From: Desulfatibacillum sp.
GTDB taxonomy: Bacteria > Desulfobacterota > Desulfobacteria > Desulfobacterales > Desulfatibacillaceae
Direction of reading: 5' to 3'
NCBI GenBank assembly: GCA_016342355.1
Contig: JAEINP010000037.1
Location: forward strand, 1 to 54,149
DNA length: 54,149 bases
The notes under the pieces were generated by a model. The model worked only from the letters and a program-made list of their open reading frames with translations. It had not been told where the DNA came from and did not search any database. The position numbers were made by a program, and so were the translations under genes. Position 1 is the first letter of the stretch, and each line of letters starts with the position of its first letter. Of this stretch, positions 6,806 through 16,184 are shown one piece after another.

Positions 6806-7360
6806 ATGGCCGACCATTCGGTAAACAGCCAGATTACGGACGCCATCACCCAACTCAATTCCCTGATGGTCGGAAAGTCCGCCCCCCAAAGCATGGCGAT
6901 CATGAGCGCGGTCATGGCGGACACCATGGGCATGGCTTTGCACAACGCGGTTTCCACCCAGCATCATGCCCAGATGATTGGAGGCGCCTCCACCACCTCC
7001 ACCTGCGCCAGAATGCTGGGAGTGCTGGCGCCGCCGCCGGTGAAAATCACGACAAACACGCTTGCGCCCAAGTCTCCGCCAGGATCCAGGTTTTTTGATT
7101 GCGACTACTGCGCCGGCACAGCCTCAAAAAGAAAAGAGACCGTGGAAAAAGACGAGAATAGAAGCAGCCAAGCAGGGTTGTTAAGCAAATTTGCGGAAAT
7201 GTTTAGAACGCATCACAAGGAAGAGCATGAACAAATGGTGGCGGCCCCGCCTCCTCATGGGGAGGAACGCGCCTCTCCTGCGGAACAAGCCGGGGAGGAC
7301 GCCCCGGGTCCCGTGGAAGAAAAGCGTTCGGATCATGAAAAAAAACACCGGATTTTTTAG
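6806..7360 (+). CDS. Reb-family protein with charged C-terminal extension
   Basis: A 184-residue protein. Residues 1-75 are a Reb domain of the subtype seen at 4658 (SVNSQITDAITQLN, MADTMGMALHNAVSTQHHAQ, GGASTTSTCARML). The remaining 110 residues are unlike any other Reb protein here: a Pro/Thr-rich linker, a CDYC motif near residue 93, then a highly charged Glu/Lys/His tail with AAPPPHGEERASP. The start at ATG 6806 follows GAAAGGAGTG (6791-6800). An in-frame ATG at 6773 lies inside the preceding gene. The extension could tether the R-body subunit to another partner; this is inference. Confidence 0.8.
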   Translation: MADHSVNSQITDAITQLNSLMVGKSAPQSMAIMSAVMADTMGMALHNAVSTQHHAQMIGGASTTSTCARMLGVLAPPPVKITTNTLAPKSPPGSRFFDCDYCAGTASKRKETVEKDENRSSQAGLLSKFAEMFRTHHKEEHEQMVAAPPPHGEERASPAEQAGEDAPGPVEEKRSDHEKKHRIF

Positions 7361-7419
7361 CAAAGGCAATCTTGGTCAGCCGGCATTTTTGGCAAGGCCG
7401 TATGAAAGGATGAAAGGTC

Positions 7420-7806
7420 ATGAAACACATCGGTTATTATGAAGATTATGGAAGCCATGGCAATCTTCAAGAGGAAGCCATGCAGGAAGCGGCCGAATCC
7501 CAACTGATCGCCGTGGAAAAGGCCATGATTCTGACGAACGAGGCTTGCGAGTCTGTGGACGAGGCAGCCAATCTGGTGAACGAGCGCCAGGAGCAGTCAC
7601 AACATCGCATCCAGGACATCAATGGACATTTCAAGCCCCATAAAGAAATTCCCCTGGAAGAATTTTTGCTAAACCTGAAGAGGGATTTTGAGGGTTTGCA
7701 GGAAGGCGCCCTTAAATTTTTTGAAAAATGCCAGGAGTTTCTTGTGGAAATTTCCATTTTGCTGGACCTGGAGCGCAAGTCGGAAAAGGAAAAAGTAAAG
7801 GAATAG
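7420..7806 (+). CDS. Unknown coiled-coil protein of the R-body operon
   Basis: A 128-residue acidic, helical protein with no family I recognise. Residues 15-65 (AMQEAAESQLIAVEKAM...NERQEQSQHRIQ) look like a coiled coil, and a second helical stretch runs to a Lys/Glu-rich C-terminus. There is no membrane segment. GAAAGGATGAAAGG lies upstream of the ATG. It follows the extended Reb gene by 59 bp on the same strand, so it is probably co-transcribed and may be an assembly factor or chaperone; there is no direct evidence for that. Confidence 0.65.
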   Translation: MKHIGYYEDYGSHGNLQEEAMQEAAESQLIAVEKAMILTNEACESVDEAANLVNERQEQSQHRIQDINGHFKPHKEIPLEEFLLNLKRDFEGLQEGALKFFEKCQEFLVEISILLDLERKSEKEKVKE

Positions 7807-7877
7807 GCTGCTATTCCTGGGGAGTGTTCTGGGATGCGGGTATATTCGTTCTCACGAGTCATGAAAAGGAGCACAAT

Positions 7878-8441
7878 ATGTTAAGCAAGCCAATAGCGGA
7901 TCTTATCCAGGCCATGGCAAAATGGGGAAAGACCAGGGGAGAGGCGGTTCAGCAAGCCTATTTGTTCGAGGGGGACTGGTCTCCCTGGGCTCAGGTGGAG
8001 CAGGCTCTCCAGTTCATGAACTCCTTCCGGAACGTCCAGGTCACCAGGGGCCAAACGATCCATACTAATCCCGATGTGAAGGCGGATCTGTTGATTTCCG
8101 GCGGAGGAAACAAAAAGATCGCCATCAGCCTGACTTGCGAGCTGTATGCTGACACGGAGCAGGATCCCAGCCCCAGGCCTCCGGGAGCGCCCGCCCAATA
8201 CGGGCTTGGCTCCGGGGAGGCTGTTGCGGACAAAACCTGCGAAAAAGTCCTGGCTTGCTACCAGGCCATGAAGGTGGTGGACCTGAGCCTGTTCAGTCCG
8301 GTTGTCATGGGCATGATGGTGTCCAAGGTCGCCAATGACGCGGCTAAATATTATTTGTGCGACCACACGGGATTTCAGGCCCAGACATTGTACACCGGCA
8401 AAAGCGGCGACATGGTAGGATTGTATTATAAGGCATTATAG
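7878..8441 (+). CDS. Unknown last gene of the R-body operon
   Basis: A 187-residue protein of no family I recognise. It has a helical N-terminus (PIADLIQAMAKWGK) and a beta-rich centre (ADLLISGGGNKKIAISLTCELYAD). Then come a proline-rich linker (PSPRPPGAPAQYG) and a C-terminal segment with YYLCDHTGFQ. No signal peptide or transmembrane helix is visible. The ATG at 7878 has AAAAGGA (7864-7870) upstream; the same frame is open further upstream, inside the previous gene, but without a site. It closes the operon before a 316-bp gap and the chemosensory genes. Confidence 0.65.
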   Translation: MLSKPIADLIQAMAKWGKTRGEAVQQAYLFEGDWSPWAQVEQALQFMNSFRNVQVTRGQTIHTNPDVKADLLISGGGNKKIAISLTCELYADTEQDPSPRPPGAPAQYGLGSGEAVADKTCEKVLACYQAMKVVDLSLFSPVVMGMMVSKVANDAAKYYLCDHTGFQAQTLYTGKSGDMVGLYYKAL

Positions 8442-8757
8442 TCGGATATAATTTGTCACAACAAGAGTCCCAAGGTCCGGGCCGAAGGCGCTTTATTGAC
8501 AATTCTGGCGCCAGGGGAGGCCAGGGCCATTTTATAATGTCCTAACATTTTTCAAGCATAAAATCATATTTACTGTTATTTCAATACTGTCCTTACCCCA
8601 TAAAAGTCCCTTCTGAAAAAGAATTCCAACTTCGTGTTATTTCTGGCCTCGGGGTCTTTGACTCCGGGACAGGATTATGCTAAAGTTCTAATTTGACAGT
8701 GCAATGGGCCTTTCTCCATTTCTGATTATTCCATGCAAAAATGTTGGCGGAACCCTA
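8442..8757. other. Intergenic region between the R-body and chemosensory operons
   Basis: A 316-bp non-coding stretch, AT-richer than its neighbours. TAAAGTTC (8681-8688) resembles the -35 element of sigma-28 (flagellar/chemotaxis) promoters, but the matching -10 (GCCGATAA) is poor. TATAAT at 8533-8538 has no well-spaced -35. I see no convincing rho-independent terminator, so read-through from the R-body operon into the chemosensory genes is possible. Confidence 0.4.
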
Positions 8758-9228
8758 ATGAGCCAGAAAAAACAGTACTTTGTGTTCATGCTTGATGAGC
8801 AAAGATACGGCATTGATCTTCAAGCCGTGGAGCGGGTGATACCCGCCGTAGAACTCATCACCCTTCCCGAAGCGCCGGAGATGATGTCCGGGCTGATTAA
8901 CCTGCGAGGCAGAATGATCCCGGTGGTGGATATCCGGAAAAAGTTCAGGCTGCCCCCCCGAGATATGGGGATGGAAGACCGGATCGTTATTTTCCGCACC
9001 TCCACATGGATAACGTCCATCGTGGTGGACAAGGTGGAAGGGGTCATGGAGTTTGTTCCCAGAGATCTTGACGATGCGGCGGAACTCTTTCCCGAAATGG
9101 GGCAATTCATGGAAGGTGTGGGAAAATCCGAAGACGATAGCGTCCTGATCTACGACATCGACAGCCTGTTTTCCAGACAGGAAATCCACAAGGTGAGCAG
9201 CCAGGTGGAAAACCACTCACAGCCTTAA
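8758..9228 (+). CDS. cheW: CheW-type coupling protein 1
   Basis: A 156-residue single-domain CheW. It couples the CheA kinase to chemoreceptors at the inner face of the membrane. Typical features are YFVFMLDEQRYGIDLQAVERVI at the N-terminus, the GLINLRGRMIPVVDIRKKF strand-turn-strand, and IVVDKVEGVMEF. I start at ATG 8758 (GGCGGA 6-11 nt upstream; the alignment of the family begins there), not at the in-frame ATG at 8704. It is the first gene of the seven-gene chemosensory operon and 7 bp from cheR. In Wsp terms it corresponds to WspB or WspD. Confidence 0.9.
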   Translation: MSQKKQYFVFMLDEQRYGIDLQAVERVIPAVELITLPEAPEMMSGLINLRGRMIPVVDIRKKFRLPPRDMGMEDRIVIFRTSTWITSIVVDKVEGVMEFVPRDLDDAAELFPEMGQFMEGVGKSEDDSVLIYDIDSLFSRQEIHKVSSQVENHSQP

Positions 9229-9235
9229 GTGCTCC

Positions 9236-10780
9236 ATGGCCCAAAACATTGAAAATAATTTATTCGCCCGCCTGAGCGAATTGATCCAAAAAAAAATCGG
9301 CCTTTTTTTCCCCAAGGAAAGATGGCACGATTTGGAGCGAGGGGTGCGTGCCGCGGCCCTGGAATTGGGCTTTGAGGACACCACCTCCTGTATACAGGGT
9401 TTGTTGGGTTCCCCCGTAACCAAGGTTCAGCTAGACACTCTGGTGGCGCACCTGACTGTGGGAGAGACATTCTTTCTTCGGGATGAAAGCCATTTCAACG
9501 CCCTCCAGCATCAGATCCTGCCAGGGTTGTTCGAAAAATGCCTAAAAAAGGGCCAGGCGCCCCGTTTTTGGAGTGCCGCGTGTTGTACAGGGGAAGAACC
9601 TTACACCATTGCAATGATTATAGACCGCATGAAGCCCTTTTGGACCCAAAAGGACTACTCCATTCTGGCGACGGATATTAATTCCCGGTTTCTTGAAAAG
9701 GCTCGCAAGGGGATCTATACCAACTGGTCCCTGCGCAACGCCCCGAACTGGATGGTGGAAAAATATTTCACCGTTCACGGGAACAACCGTTTTGAGGTGG
9801 AAAAGGGCCTTCAAAAATCCATACGGTTTACGAACCTCAATCTGGTAGACCCGGTGTATCCTTCGGCCGTGACCCACACCGAACAGGTGAACGTGGTTTT
9901 TTGCCGCAACGTCCTCATGTATTTCAACCAGACGCTGAGGGAAACGGTTATTGAGCGTTTATCCTGGGCTTTGGCGGATGACGGTTGGCTTTTTGTGGGC
10001 CCCAGTGAAGCAGCCTTTGTGAATCATCCGAACCTGGGCCATACCAGATATCCAGGGGCCATTATTTTTCAGAAACAGGCTGCCAAAAACAAGGTGCAAG
10101 GGGCTGATCTGGACAATTCATCCTGGGCTGCCCCCCTCCCTGCTTCACAGGAAAAACCCCGGTCCAGCCTCCCGACCTGGAGACCCATGCCCCGGCCTGA
10201 AACCAGCCCTGTGACCAAGGCCGTCAGACCTGCGGAAACCCGTGACCGGAGCATGGAGCTCTGCAGCACGGACCAAATGTTGGAAAAGGCGCTGGAGCTT
10301 GTGGAATCGGGAAAATACAATGAGGCGACAGAATGCCTGTTGGATCTTATTTCCCGGGCAGACACCCGGGCTGGCATGACGCCTGACAGCCGCGCCATGG
10401 CGCTTTTGGCCAGGACGTACGCCAACATGGGCAAGCTGGAAGAGGCACGGAAGTGGGGGGGAAAGGCTGTTGAAGCAGACAAACTTAACCCGGGACACCG
10501 ATATCTTCTGGCCACTGTTTACGAGGAATTGGGCGATGCGGTCAAGGCGGCGGACCTGCTCCAGGCGTCGCTATTCCTGGATTCCCGATTTGTTTTAGCC
10601 CATTTCACCCTGGGCAACACGGTCAAAAAACAAGGCAAGTCCAATGACGCAAGGAGGCATTTTAAAAACGCCCTTTCCTTGCTGCTGGACCTTGATACAG
10701 ATGCGGTGATTCCCCATTCCGGGGGAATGACGGCGGGACGGCTCACAGAGATCGTTCGTTCCATGATTTTGGGAGATTGA
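9236..10780 (+). CDS. cheR: CheR methyltransferase with C-terminal TPR domain (WspC-like)
   Basis: A 514-residue protein. Residues 1-275 form a CheR methyltransferase that would add methyl groups from SAM to glutamates of the receptor encoded downstream: VGETFFLRD (75-83), the SAM-binding AACCTGEEPYTIAM (114-127), and NVVFCRNVLMYF. A proline-rich linker of about 60 residues leads to TPR-like repeats (about 345-475) with ALLARTYANMGKLEEARKWG and GHRYLLATVYEELGD. A CheR-TPR fusion is typical of the Wsp-type and Frz-like alternative pathways, where the TPR part controls methyltransferase activity or localisation. Confidence 0.92.
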   Translation: MAQNIENNLFARLSELIQKKIGLFFPKERWHDLERGVRAAALELGFEDTTSCIQGLLGSPVTKVQLDTLVAHLTVGETFFLRDESHFNALQHQILPGLFEKCLKKGQAPRFWSAACCTGEEPYTIAMIIDRMKPFWTQKDYSILATDINSRFLEKARKGIYTNWSLRNAPNWMVEKYFTVHGNNRFEVEKGLQKSIRFTNLNLVDPVYPSAVTHTEQVNVVFCRNVLMYFNQTLRETVIERLSWALADDGWLFVGPSEAAFVNHPNLGHTRYPGAIIFQKQAAKNKVQGADLDNSSWAAPLPASQEKPRSSLPTWRPMPRPETSPVTKAVRPAETRDRSMELCSTDQMLEKALELVESGKYNEATECLLDLISRADTRAGMTPDSRAMALLARTYANMGKLEEARKWGGKAVEADKLNPGHRYLLATVYEELGDAVKAADLLQASLFLDSRFVLAHFTLGNTVKKQGKSNDARRHFKNALSLLLDLDTDAVIPHSGGMTAGRLTEIVRSMILGD

Positions 10781-10785
10781 TCCAC

Positions 10786-11430
10786 ATGAATAGGCAGGGA
10801 CAAAAAAGTATGGACAAGGTTGACCTTTCTGTAGAGGAAAGATGGGCTGAGGTCCGGAAGCAGCTGAACGCCGCACGGGCATCCTATGAAGAAGCCGGAG
10901 AGCTGACCGGGGATGAAGTGAAGAAGGCCCTTAAAAAGAGGGCCAAGGCCCTGGCGTCCAGATCCAAGGACGAGGAAAAAGAGGCCAGCGCCAACCTGGA
11001 AGTGGTGGAATTTTTGCTTGCCCACGAAAAGTACGCCGTGGAACTTTCGTGCATCAAGGAGGTATATCCCTTCAGGGATTGCACCCCCATTCCGTGTACG
11101 CCTTCCTTTGTTCTTGGCGTGATTAACGTAAGAAGCCGGATTCTTTCCGTGGTGGATCTCAAGAGCTTTTTCGATTTGCCCAAGCAGAAGGTTTCAGACA
11201 ACTCCCGGGTAATCATCCTGGCCGACGACGACATGGAATTCGGTGTGCTGGCGGACGAGTTGAAGGGGGTCAATTCCATTCCTATAGAAAAAATCCAACC
11301 TTCCCTGCCCACGTTGACAGGAGTGCGCGCCCAATATCTAAAAGGGGTTACGGCAGGAGGCTTGGTGATTCTGGATGGTTTTCAAATTTTGCGTGACAAA
11401 AGGATAATTGTGAGCCTGGAAGTGGACTAA
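10786..11430 (+). CDS. cheW: CheW-type coupling protein 2 with N-terminal extension
   Basis: A 214-residue protein. About 70 N-terminal residues are highly charged and helical (VEERWAEVRKQLNAARASYEEAG, KKALKKRAKALASR), followed by a CheW domain with LVFxLxxEKYAVELSCIKEVYP-like, GVINVRSRILSVVDLKSFF and LADELKGVNSI segments. Two different CheW proteins in one operon match the Wsp plan (WspB and WspD). The cheR stop is at 10778-10780. I use ATG 10786, but TTG 10777 (overlapping that stop) and ATG 10810 are alternatives. Confidence 0.88.
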   Translation: MNRQGQKSMDKVDLSVEERWAEVRKQLNAARASYEEAGELTGDEVKKALKKRAKALASRSKDEEKEASANLEVVEFLLAHEKYAVELSCIKEVYPFRDCTPIPCTPSFVLGVINVRSRILSVVDLKSFFDLPKQKVSDNSRVIILADDDMEFGVLADELKGVNSIPIEKIQPSLPTLTGVRAQYLKGVTAGGLVILDGFQILRDKRIIVSLEVD

Positions 11431-11463
11431 GGTTTCTCTCAAACTCTCAATCAGGGAGGTGGC

Positions 11464-13605
11464 ATGGGAAGCATTAAAAAACGAATTTTAGTATATTTTT
11501 GCACCAGTGTAGCAATTATAATCCTGGCAATACTTCTGGCGGTTCACATTACCTTGCAGGGGGGGATTGACAAGCAATTTGTAAGCATTGTGCAAGACAT
11601 CAAGGCGCGGGAAGTGCAACGTCTGGATACATATCAGCGGTTCCTTAACAAACACATTGGGTATATTGGCAGGGAAATTGTCTCTGCAACGGTGGATATC
11701 TCCGCCAACAAGGACCTCAGCGAGAATATTGAGTTTGTTCAGCTCAGCGTTCTGAGCCATAACGATTTTCAAACAAAAACCGAAACCATCATTGAAAAAT
11801 TTGCTTTTTCCGCCAGCATGGAAACCGCCAACGCAAACAACGGTGGTCAAGAAGATCAGGAGGAGTCCCAAAATTTTGAGGAGACCGGCAAAATTGATTT
11901 TGCGATAGTTATGGATCTCCAGGGCGACATATTGGCCGCCTACCCTAAAAACGCAAACCCCCAGGTTTTGGCGCCTTATTGCAAAAAGTGGAATTTACCT
12001 CTTCTTGCCCGGGACAAGGCCGGTATGACTGAGGCCAGGCTGCTCCCCGGAGAATTCCTGTCGGCCATGGGGCTTACTAATAGGGGACGGAAATACGAAC
12101 AAGGGACGGCAACCCTGGTTTGCGCCAATATCATCCGGGACGAATTTGAGAACATCAAAGCCTTTTTGCTGACTGGAAAACTGTTCGATCGCCTGGGCTA
12201 CAACCTTCAGTCCTTTTTTGAGGCAACGGGAGCCCCGGCCGTCATTTACCTCGGGAACAAACCTGTCTGCTCTGCCGGAATCATGACCCAAAACAGTCAG
12301 GCCGACCTTTCGGGCCTTGTCCTGGATGATAAGACCATGGAGGAGTTGGGAAACAAGGGATTGAAAGAGGCGGTGGAACTGAAGCTGGCGGGCAACGATT
12401 TTTTTGCAAAGGCAGTCCCCATTGTTTCAGGAGAAGGGGAGCGCTTGGGCCTTGCCGTTGCGGGACTCCCCATGGAGCAGATCAGGTCCCTGGAGGCAAG
12501 TTTGGCAACACATGGCCTGACCATGACTCAAAATGTTGCCAGATGGATTGCCGGGATAGGCATCCTGGCCATGGGCGCCTTTATCCTGCTTTCCCTGCTC
12601 ATCGCCGAAGACATTGCCAGCCCGGTCAGGCGCATAGCTTTAATGGTCCGGGATATGGCCGAGGGCGCCGGAGACCTTACGATCCGTCTGCAGGAAGGCA
12701 GACGGGACGAATTGGCTGACCTTGCCAGGTGGTTCAACATTTTTATGGAAAAATTGCAGGCCATGGTTCTGGACATCAAAAAGGGCTCGGAGATTCTAGC
12801 CGTCTCATCCAGCCAGATTTCAACCACAGCCGCCGAACTGGCAAGCAGTTCGGCCCAGACGTCCAGTTCCATTTCCCAAATATCCACGACCATGGAGCAG
12901 GTTAAGCAAACGGCGACTCTGACAAGCGAAAAAGCCGAGCAGGTGTCTCATGCAGCCCAATATGTGGCCAGGAATTCAGAAACCGGTGAAAGGGCCACCC
13001 AGGAAGCGGTCCAGGGCATGAACCGCATCAAGGAAGAGATGGAGTTCATCGCAGAAAGCATTGTCAAGCTCTCGGAGCAAACCCAAAGCATTGGGGACAT
13101 CATTGATGCCGTAGGCGACTTAGCTAATGAATCCAACTTATTATCTGTTAATGCATCTATTGAGGCAGCCAAGGCCGGGGAATATGGAAAAGGCTTTTCC
13201 GTTGTGGCCCATGAGGTTAAAAACCTGTCGGATCAGTCCAAGCAGGCAACTGCCCAGGTGCGAACTATCCTGAACGATATTCAGGGGGCCACCAGTACAG
13301 CGGTGATGGCCACGGAAAGAGGCAGCAAAGCTGTAGATGCAGGAGTGGGCCTTTCGGACCAATCAGGGGATACCATAAGAGCATTGGTGGGGAGTGTGAA
13401 TGAGTCCTCGCAGGCAGCTGCCCAGATTGCCGCCTCCAACCATCAGCAATTAGTGGGTATGGATCAATTGAGCAAGGCCATGATGAGTATAAAGGACGCC
13501 AGTCTCCAGAACGTGGAAGGCGCCAAACAACTGGAATACGCCATAACGGATATGCATGAACTTGGACAACAAATGAAGGAACTGGCAGGCAAGTTCAAGG
13601 TTTGA
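11464..13605 (+). CDS. Methyl-accepting chemotaxis-type transmembrane receptor
   Basis: A 713-residue chemoreceptor. TM1 is about residues 8-27, a periplasmic sensor of about 330 residues follows, TM2 is about 360-381 ([18 protein letters not shown]), then a HAMP domain and a cytoplasmic signalling hairpin. The hairpin tip is recognisable as [23 protein letters not shown] (variant of the usual QTNLLALNAAIEAARAGE). Ser/Ala/Gln-rich methylation helices flank it. No C-terminal CheR-binding pentapeptide is seen. The sensor contains a stretch like a Cache fold ([18 protein letters not shown]) but its ligand cannot be told. GGGAGGTGGC precedes the ATG. It is the only receptor in the operon, so it is the likely dedicated input. 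Confidence 0.92.
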   Translation: MGSIKKRILVYFCTSVAIIILAILLAVHITLQGGIDKQFVSIVQDIKAREVQRLDTYQRFLNKHIGYIGREIVSATVDISANKDLSENIEFVQLSVLSHNDFQTKTETIIEKFAFSASMETANANNGGQEDQEESQNFEETGKIDFAIVMDLQGDILAAYPKNANPQVLAPYCKKWNLPLLARDKAGMTEARLLPGEFLSAMGLTNRGRKYEQGTATLVCANIIRDEFENIKAFLLTGKLFDRLGYNLQSFFEATGAPAVIYLGNKPVCSAGIMTQNSQADLSGLVLDDKTMEELGNKGLKEAVELKLAGNDFFAKAVPIVSGEGERLGLAVAGLPMEQIRSLEASLATHGLTMTQNVARWIAGIGILAMGAFILLSLLIAEDIASPVRRIALMVRDMAEGAGDLTIRLQEGRRDELADLARWFNIFMEKLQAMVLDIKKGSEILAVSSSQISTTAAELASSSAQTSSSISQISTTMEQVKQTATLTSEKAEQVSHAAQYVARNSETGERATQEAVQGMNRIKEEMEFIAESIVKLSEQTQSIGDIIDAVGDLANESNLLSVNASIEAAKAGEYGKGFSVVAHEVKNLSDQSKQATAQVRTILNDIQGATSTAVMATERGSKAVDAGVGLSDQSGDTIRALVGSVNESSQAAAQIAASNHQQLVGMDQLSKAMMSIKDASLQNVEGAKQLEYAITDMHELGQQMKELAGKFKV

Positions 13606-13615
13606 AGGTGAAATT

Positions 13616-16171
13616 ATGAATGAAGATGAACTGTTAAAAAGACTTCGAAGCGCGTTTAGGCAAGAAGCTGATGAACGCCTGGCAAACATGTCATCCGGGC
13701 TCCTGGGGCTGGAAAAGGCTAAGGACCCTGCCAGTCAGGCGGCCCTCGTGGAGGAAGTTTTCCGTGAAGCCCATAGCCTGAAAGGGGCTGCACGGGCCGT
13801 TAACCTGAAGGAAATCGAGTCCTTGGCGCAAGTGGCCGAAAGCGTCCTTTCGGGCATTAAAAAACGGGAAATAGAACTATGCACAGAACTTTTCGACACC
13901 CTGCATGATTCTGTCAACGCCTTTGAAAGCTGCCTTGCCAATATTGACGATGATCCCAACGCCAACAAAGATGAAATGGCTTCTGTCATTAAAAGGCTCA
14001 TGGATTGGCGGGACGGGAAAGGAATGGGCGAGGAGGCTTCCGAAGAGGAAACGGAAGCACAGGCAACGCCCGATGCCCAGGATTTCCAGGCTGCGAAGGA
14101 AGGCGGGCAGGAGGAGGGCGATGATGACGATCTCGATGGCCTCTATGAAGATGATGACGACGATGACTACGGTGACTTCGACATAGACGAGGAAGATGAT
14201 TTCCCTACTGTGCCGGAACCCGAGCCGGAACCGGAACCGGAACCTGAACCTGAACCCGAGCCTAAGCCAAAGACCGCAAAAAAAACCAAACCGGCGGCAA
14301 AAAAGTCCAAGGTTGTCAGCAATGAGGCCACGTCTTCCTCCACAACCCAAGTCAGACCGGGAGAAGCGGCGGCGGTCAGGACCCAGATGGCGGAAACCGT
14401 GCGCATTGCCACGTCCAAGCTGGACTCCATTCTGCTTAAGGCCGAGGAGCTGGTGTCCCTCAAGCTGGTATCTTTACAGCATTCCCAAAATCTTAAGGAC
14501 GCTTCCACCAAGATTGAATTATGGGATAAAAAATGGGCGCGGTTCAAGACGGAAATCCGGTGGTTGCGCAGGGAAGTGCAGCAGCAGGGCCAGTTTGGCG
14601 AAAATGATCGAAACCATGGGCATCTTTCCCAGATAGTGGAATTTCTGGACTGGAACCAGGATCATGTCCTGAATCTGGGCCATGAAATCAAAAATCTGAC
14701 CAAGGCCTCGGAACAGGATCATAGAAACCTTTCCCGATTTGCCGATGACCTGCTTGACGAGGTGAAGCGGGTTACCATGCTGCCCTTTTCCACTTTGTTC
14801 GACGGCTTTCCCCGGATGATCCGGGACATATCCCGCAACCAGAACAAGGAAGTGGACCTGATCCTCCAGGGGGGAGAAATTGAAATAGACCGCCGGATTC
14901 TGGAGCAGATGAAAAGTCCCTTTATTCATCTGCTGCGCAATTCCGTGGACCATGGCCTGGAAACGCCCGAAGACCGTTTGGCATTGGGAAAACACAGGGC
15001 GGGGACCATCAACCTTACCGTTTCACAGGATGAGGGCGGCAAGGTTGAAATTTTTCTGAAAGACGACGGAAGCGGCATTAATTTTGAAAAACTCAAGGAA
15101 CGGGCTGTCAAAAAGGGAGTCATCTCCCAGCAGGAAGCCGATCAGATGCAGAATCATGAGGCGGTCAGCCTGATTTTCCGTTCCGAAATTTCCACCAGCC
15201 CCATCATTACAGAAATTTCCGGGCGGGGCCTTGGTATGGCCATTGTGGCTGAAACCGTGGAAAAACTGGGGGGCGTTCTTTCCGTAGAGACGGAAACAGG
15301 AAAAGGCACCCGGTTTAAGATCGGCCTGCCGGTAACCCTCGCCACATTCAGGGGAGTTCTCATTGAGGCTGAAAAGCATCCTTTTATTGTGCCTGGCGCC
15401 CAGGTGGAAAGGGTATTGCGTCTTCCCAGGGGAGAGATTCAGACCGTAGAAAACCGGGCCTCGGTCACCATAAACGATCAGGTTTTATCAGTGGCGGACC
15501 TGGGGGGAGTCCTTAGTCTTGAGACCTCCCTGGAAAAGGACCGGGAACCTTTGCTAACCCTGGTTATCATGGCTGCCGGGGATAAGCGCATGGCTTTTTC
15601 CGTGGACCAGGTGGTTTGTGAGCAGGAAGTGGTTGTAAAAGGTCTGGGCCGCCAATTGGCCCGGGTACCCAACGTGGCAGGGGCAACCATTCTGGGTTCG
15701 GGCCGTGTGGTTCCCGTACTCAATGTATCCGACCTCATGAAGAGTGCTGCCATGAGTTTCAGGGCGTCCATGGGAGAAGCCCTGGACGGCGGCAAGGACT
15801 CGGGACGGAAAAAGACCATTCTCATTGCAGAGGATTCCATCACGTCCAGAATGCTTATCAAGAACATTCTGGAAGCTGCGGGTTACATTGTTACCACGGC
15901 TGTAGATGGTCTGGAAGCGTACAATGTATTTGAGGCAAGCAGTTTTGACGCCGTGGTTTCGGATGTGGAAATGCCCCGGATGAACGGGTTTGAACTGACA
16001 TCAAAAATTCGGGGGCATCAGTCCCGGGCCGAGACGCCCGTAGTTCTGGTTACCAGCCTGGATTCCCGGGAAGACAAGGAACGGGGAATCGAGGTGGGGG
16101 CCAATGCTTACATTGTCAAAGCCAGTTTTGATCAGAGCAATTTGTTGGAAGTCATTGATCGATTGATCTAA
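13616..16171 (+). CDS. cheA: Hybrid CheA histidine kinase with C-terminal receiver (WspE-like)
   Basis: An 851-residue CheA-REC hybrid. An N-terminal Hpt domain carries the phosphorylatable His53 in EAHSLKGAAR. A long acidic linker (about 125-195, many Asp/Glu) is followed by nine Pro-Glu repeats (200-217) and a Lys/Ala segment. The dimerisation region, HATPase (LLRNSVDHG, DDGSGI, GRGLGMAIV), CheW-like regulatory domain (about 580-705) and a REC domain (from about 733) with Asp783 in VVSDVEMPRM follow. No separate CheY exists in the operon; the fused receiver may act as a phosphate sink or in feedback, with the HD-GYP protein and CheB as real targets. The start is 10 bp after the MCP stop. 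Confidence 0.93.
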   Translation: MNEDELLKRLRSAFRQEADERLANMSSGLLGLEKAKDPASQAALVEEVFREAHSLKGAARAVNLKEIESLAQVAESVLSGIKKREIELCTELFDTLHDSVNAFESCLANIDDDPNANKDEMASVIKRLMDWRDGKGMGEEASEEETEAQATPDAQDFQAAKEGGQEEGDDDDLDGLYEDDDDDDYGDFDIDEEDDFPTVPEPEPEPEPEPEPEPEPKPKTAKKTKPAAKKSKVVSNEATSSSTTQVRPGEAAAVRTQMAETVRIATSKLDSILLKAEELVSLKLVSLQHSQNLKDASTKIELWDKKWARFKTEIRWLRREVQQQGQFGENDRNHGHLSQIVEFLDWNQDHVLNLGHEIKNLTKASEQDHRNLSRFADDLLDEVKRVTMLPFSTLFDGFPRMIRDISRNQNKEVDLILQGGEIEIDRRILEQMKSPFIHLLRNSVDHGLETPEDRLALGKHRAGTINLTVSQDEGGKVEIFLKDDGSGINFEKLKERAVKKGVISQQEADQMQNHEAVSLIFRSEISTSPIITEISGRGLGMAIVAETVEKLGGVLSVETETGKGTRFKIGLPVTLATFRGVLIEAEKHPFIVPGAQVERVLRLPRGEIQTVENRASVTINDQVLSVADLGGVLSLETSLEKDREPLLTLVIMAAGDKRMAFSVDQVVCEQEVVVKGLGRQLARVPNVAGATILGSGRVVPVLNVSDLMKSAAMSFRASMGEALDGGKDSGRKKTILIAEDSITSRMLIKNILEAAGYIVTTAVDGLEAYNVFEASSFDAVVSDVEMPRMNGFELTSKIRGHQSRAETPVVLVTSLDSREDKERGIEVGANAYIVKASFDQSNLLEVIDRLI

Positions 16172-16184
16172 TGGAGAGTTTCGG

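Noticed and set aside
8496-8538. TTGACA and TATAAT upstream of the first cheW
   Set aside because: Both hexamers are perfect, but they are 31 bp apart, far from the 16-18 bp needed.
5326-8680. Identical 14-mer GGACAGGATTATGC at 5326-5339 and 8667-8680
   Set aside because: A few such coincidences are expected in 54 kb, and no longer similarity surrounds it.
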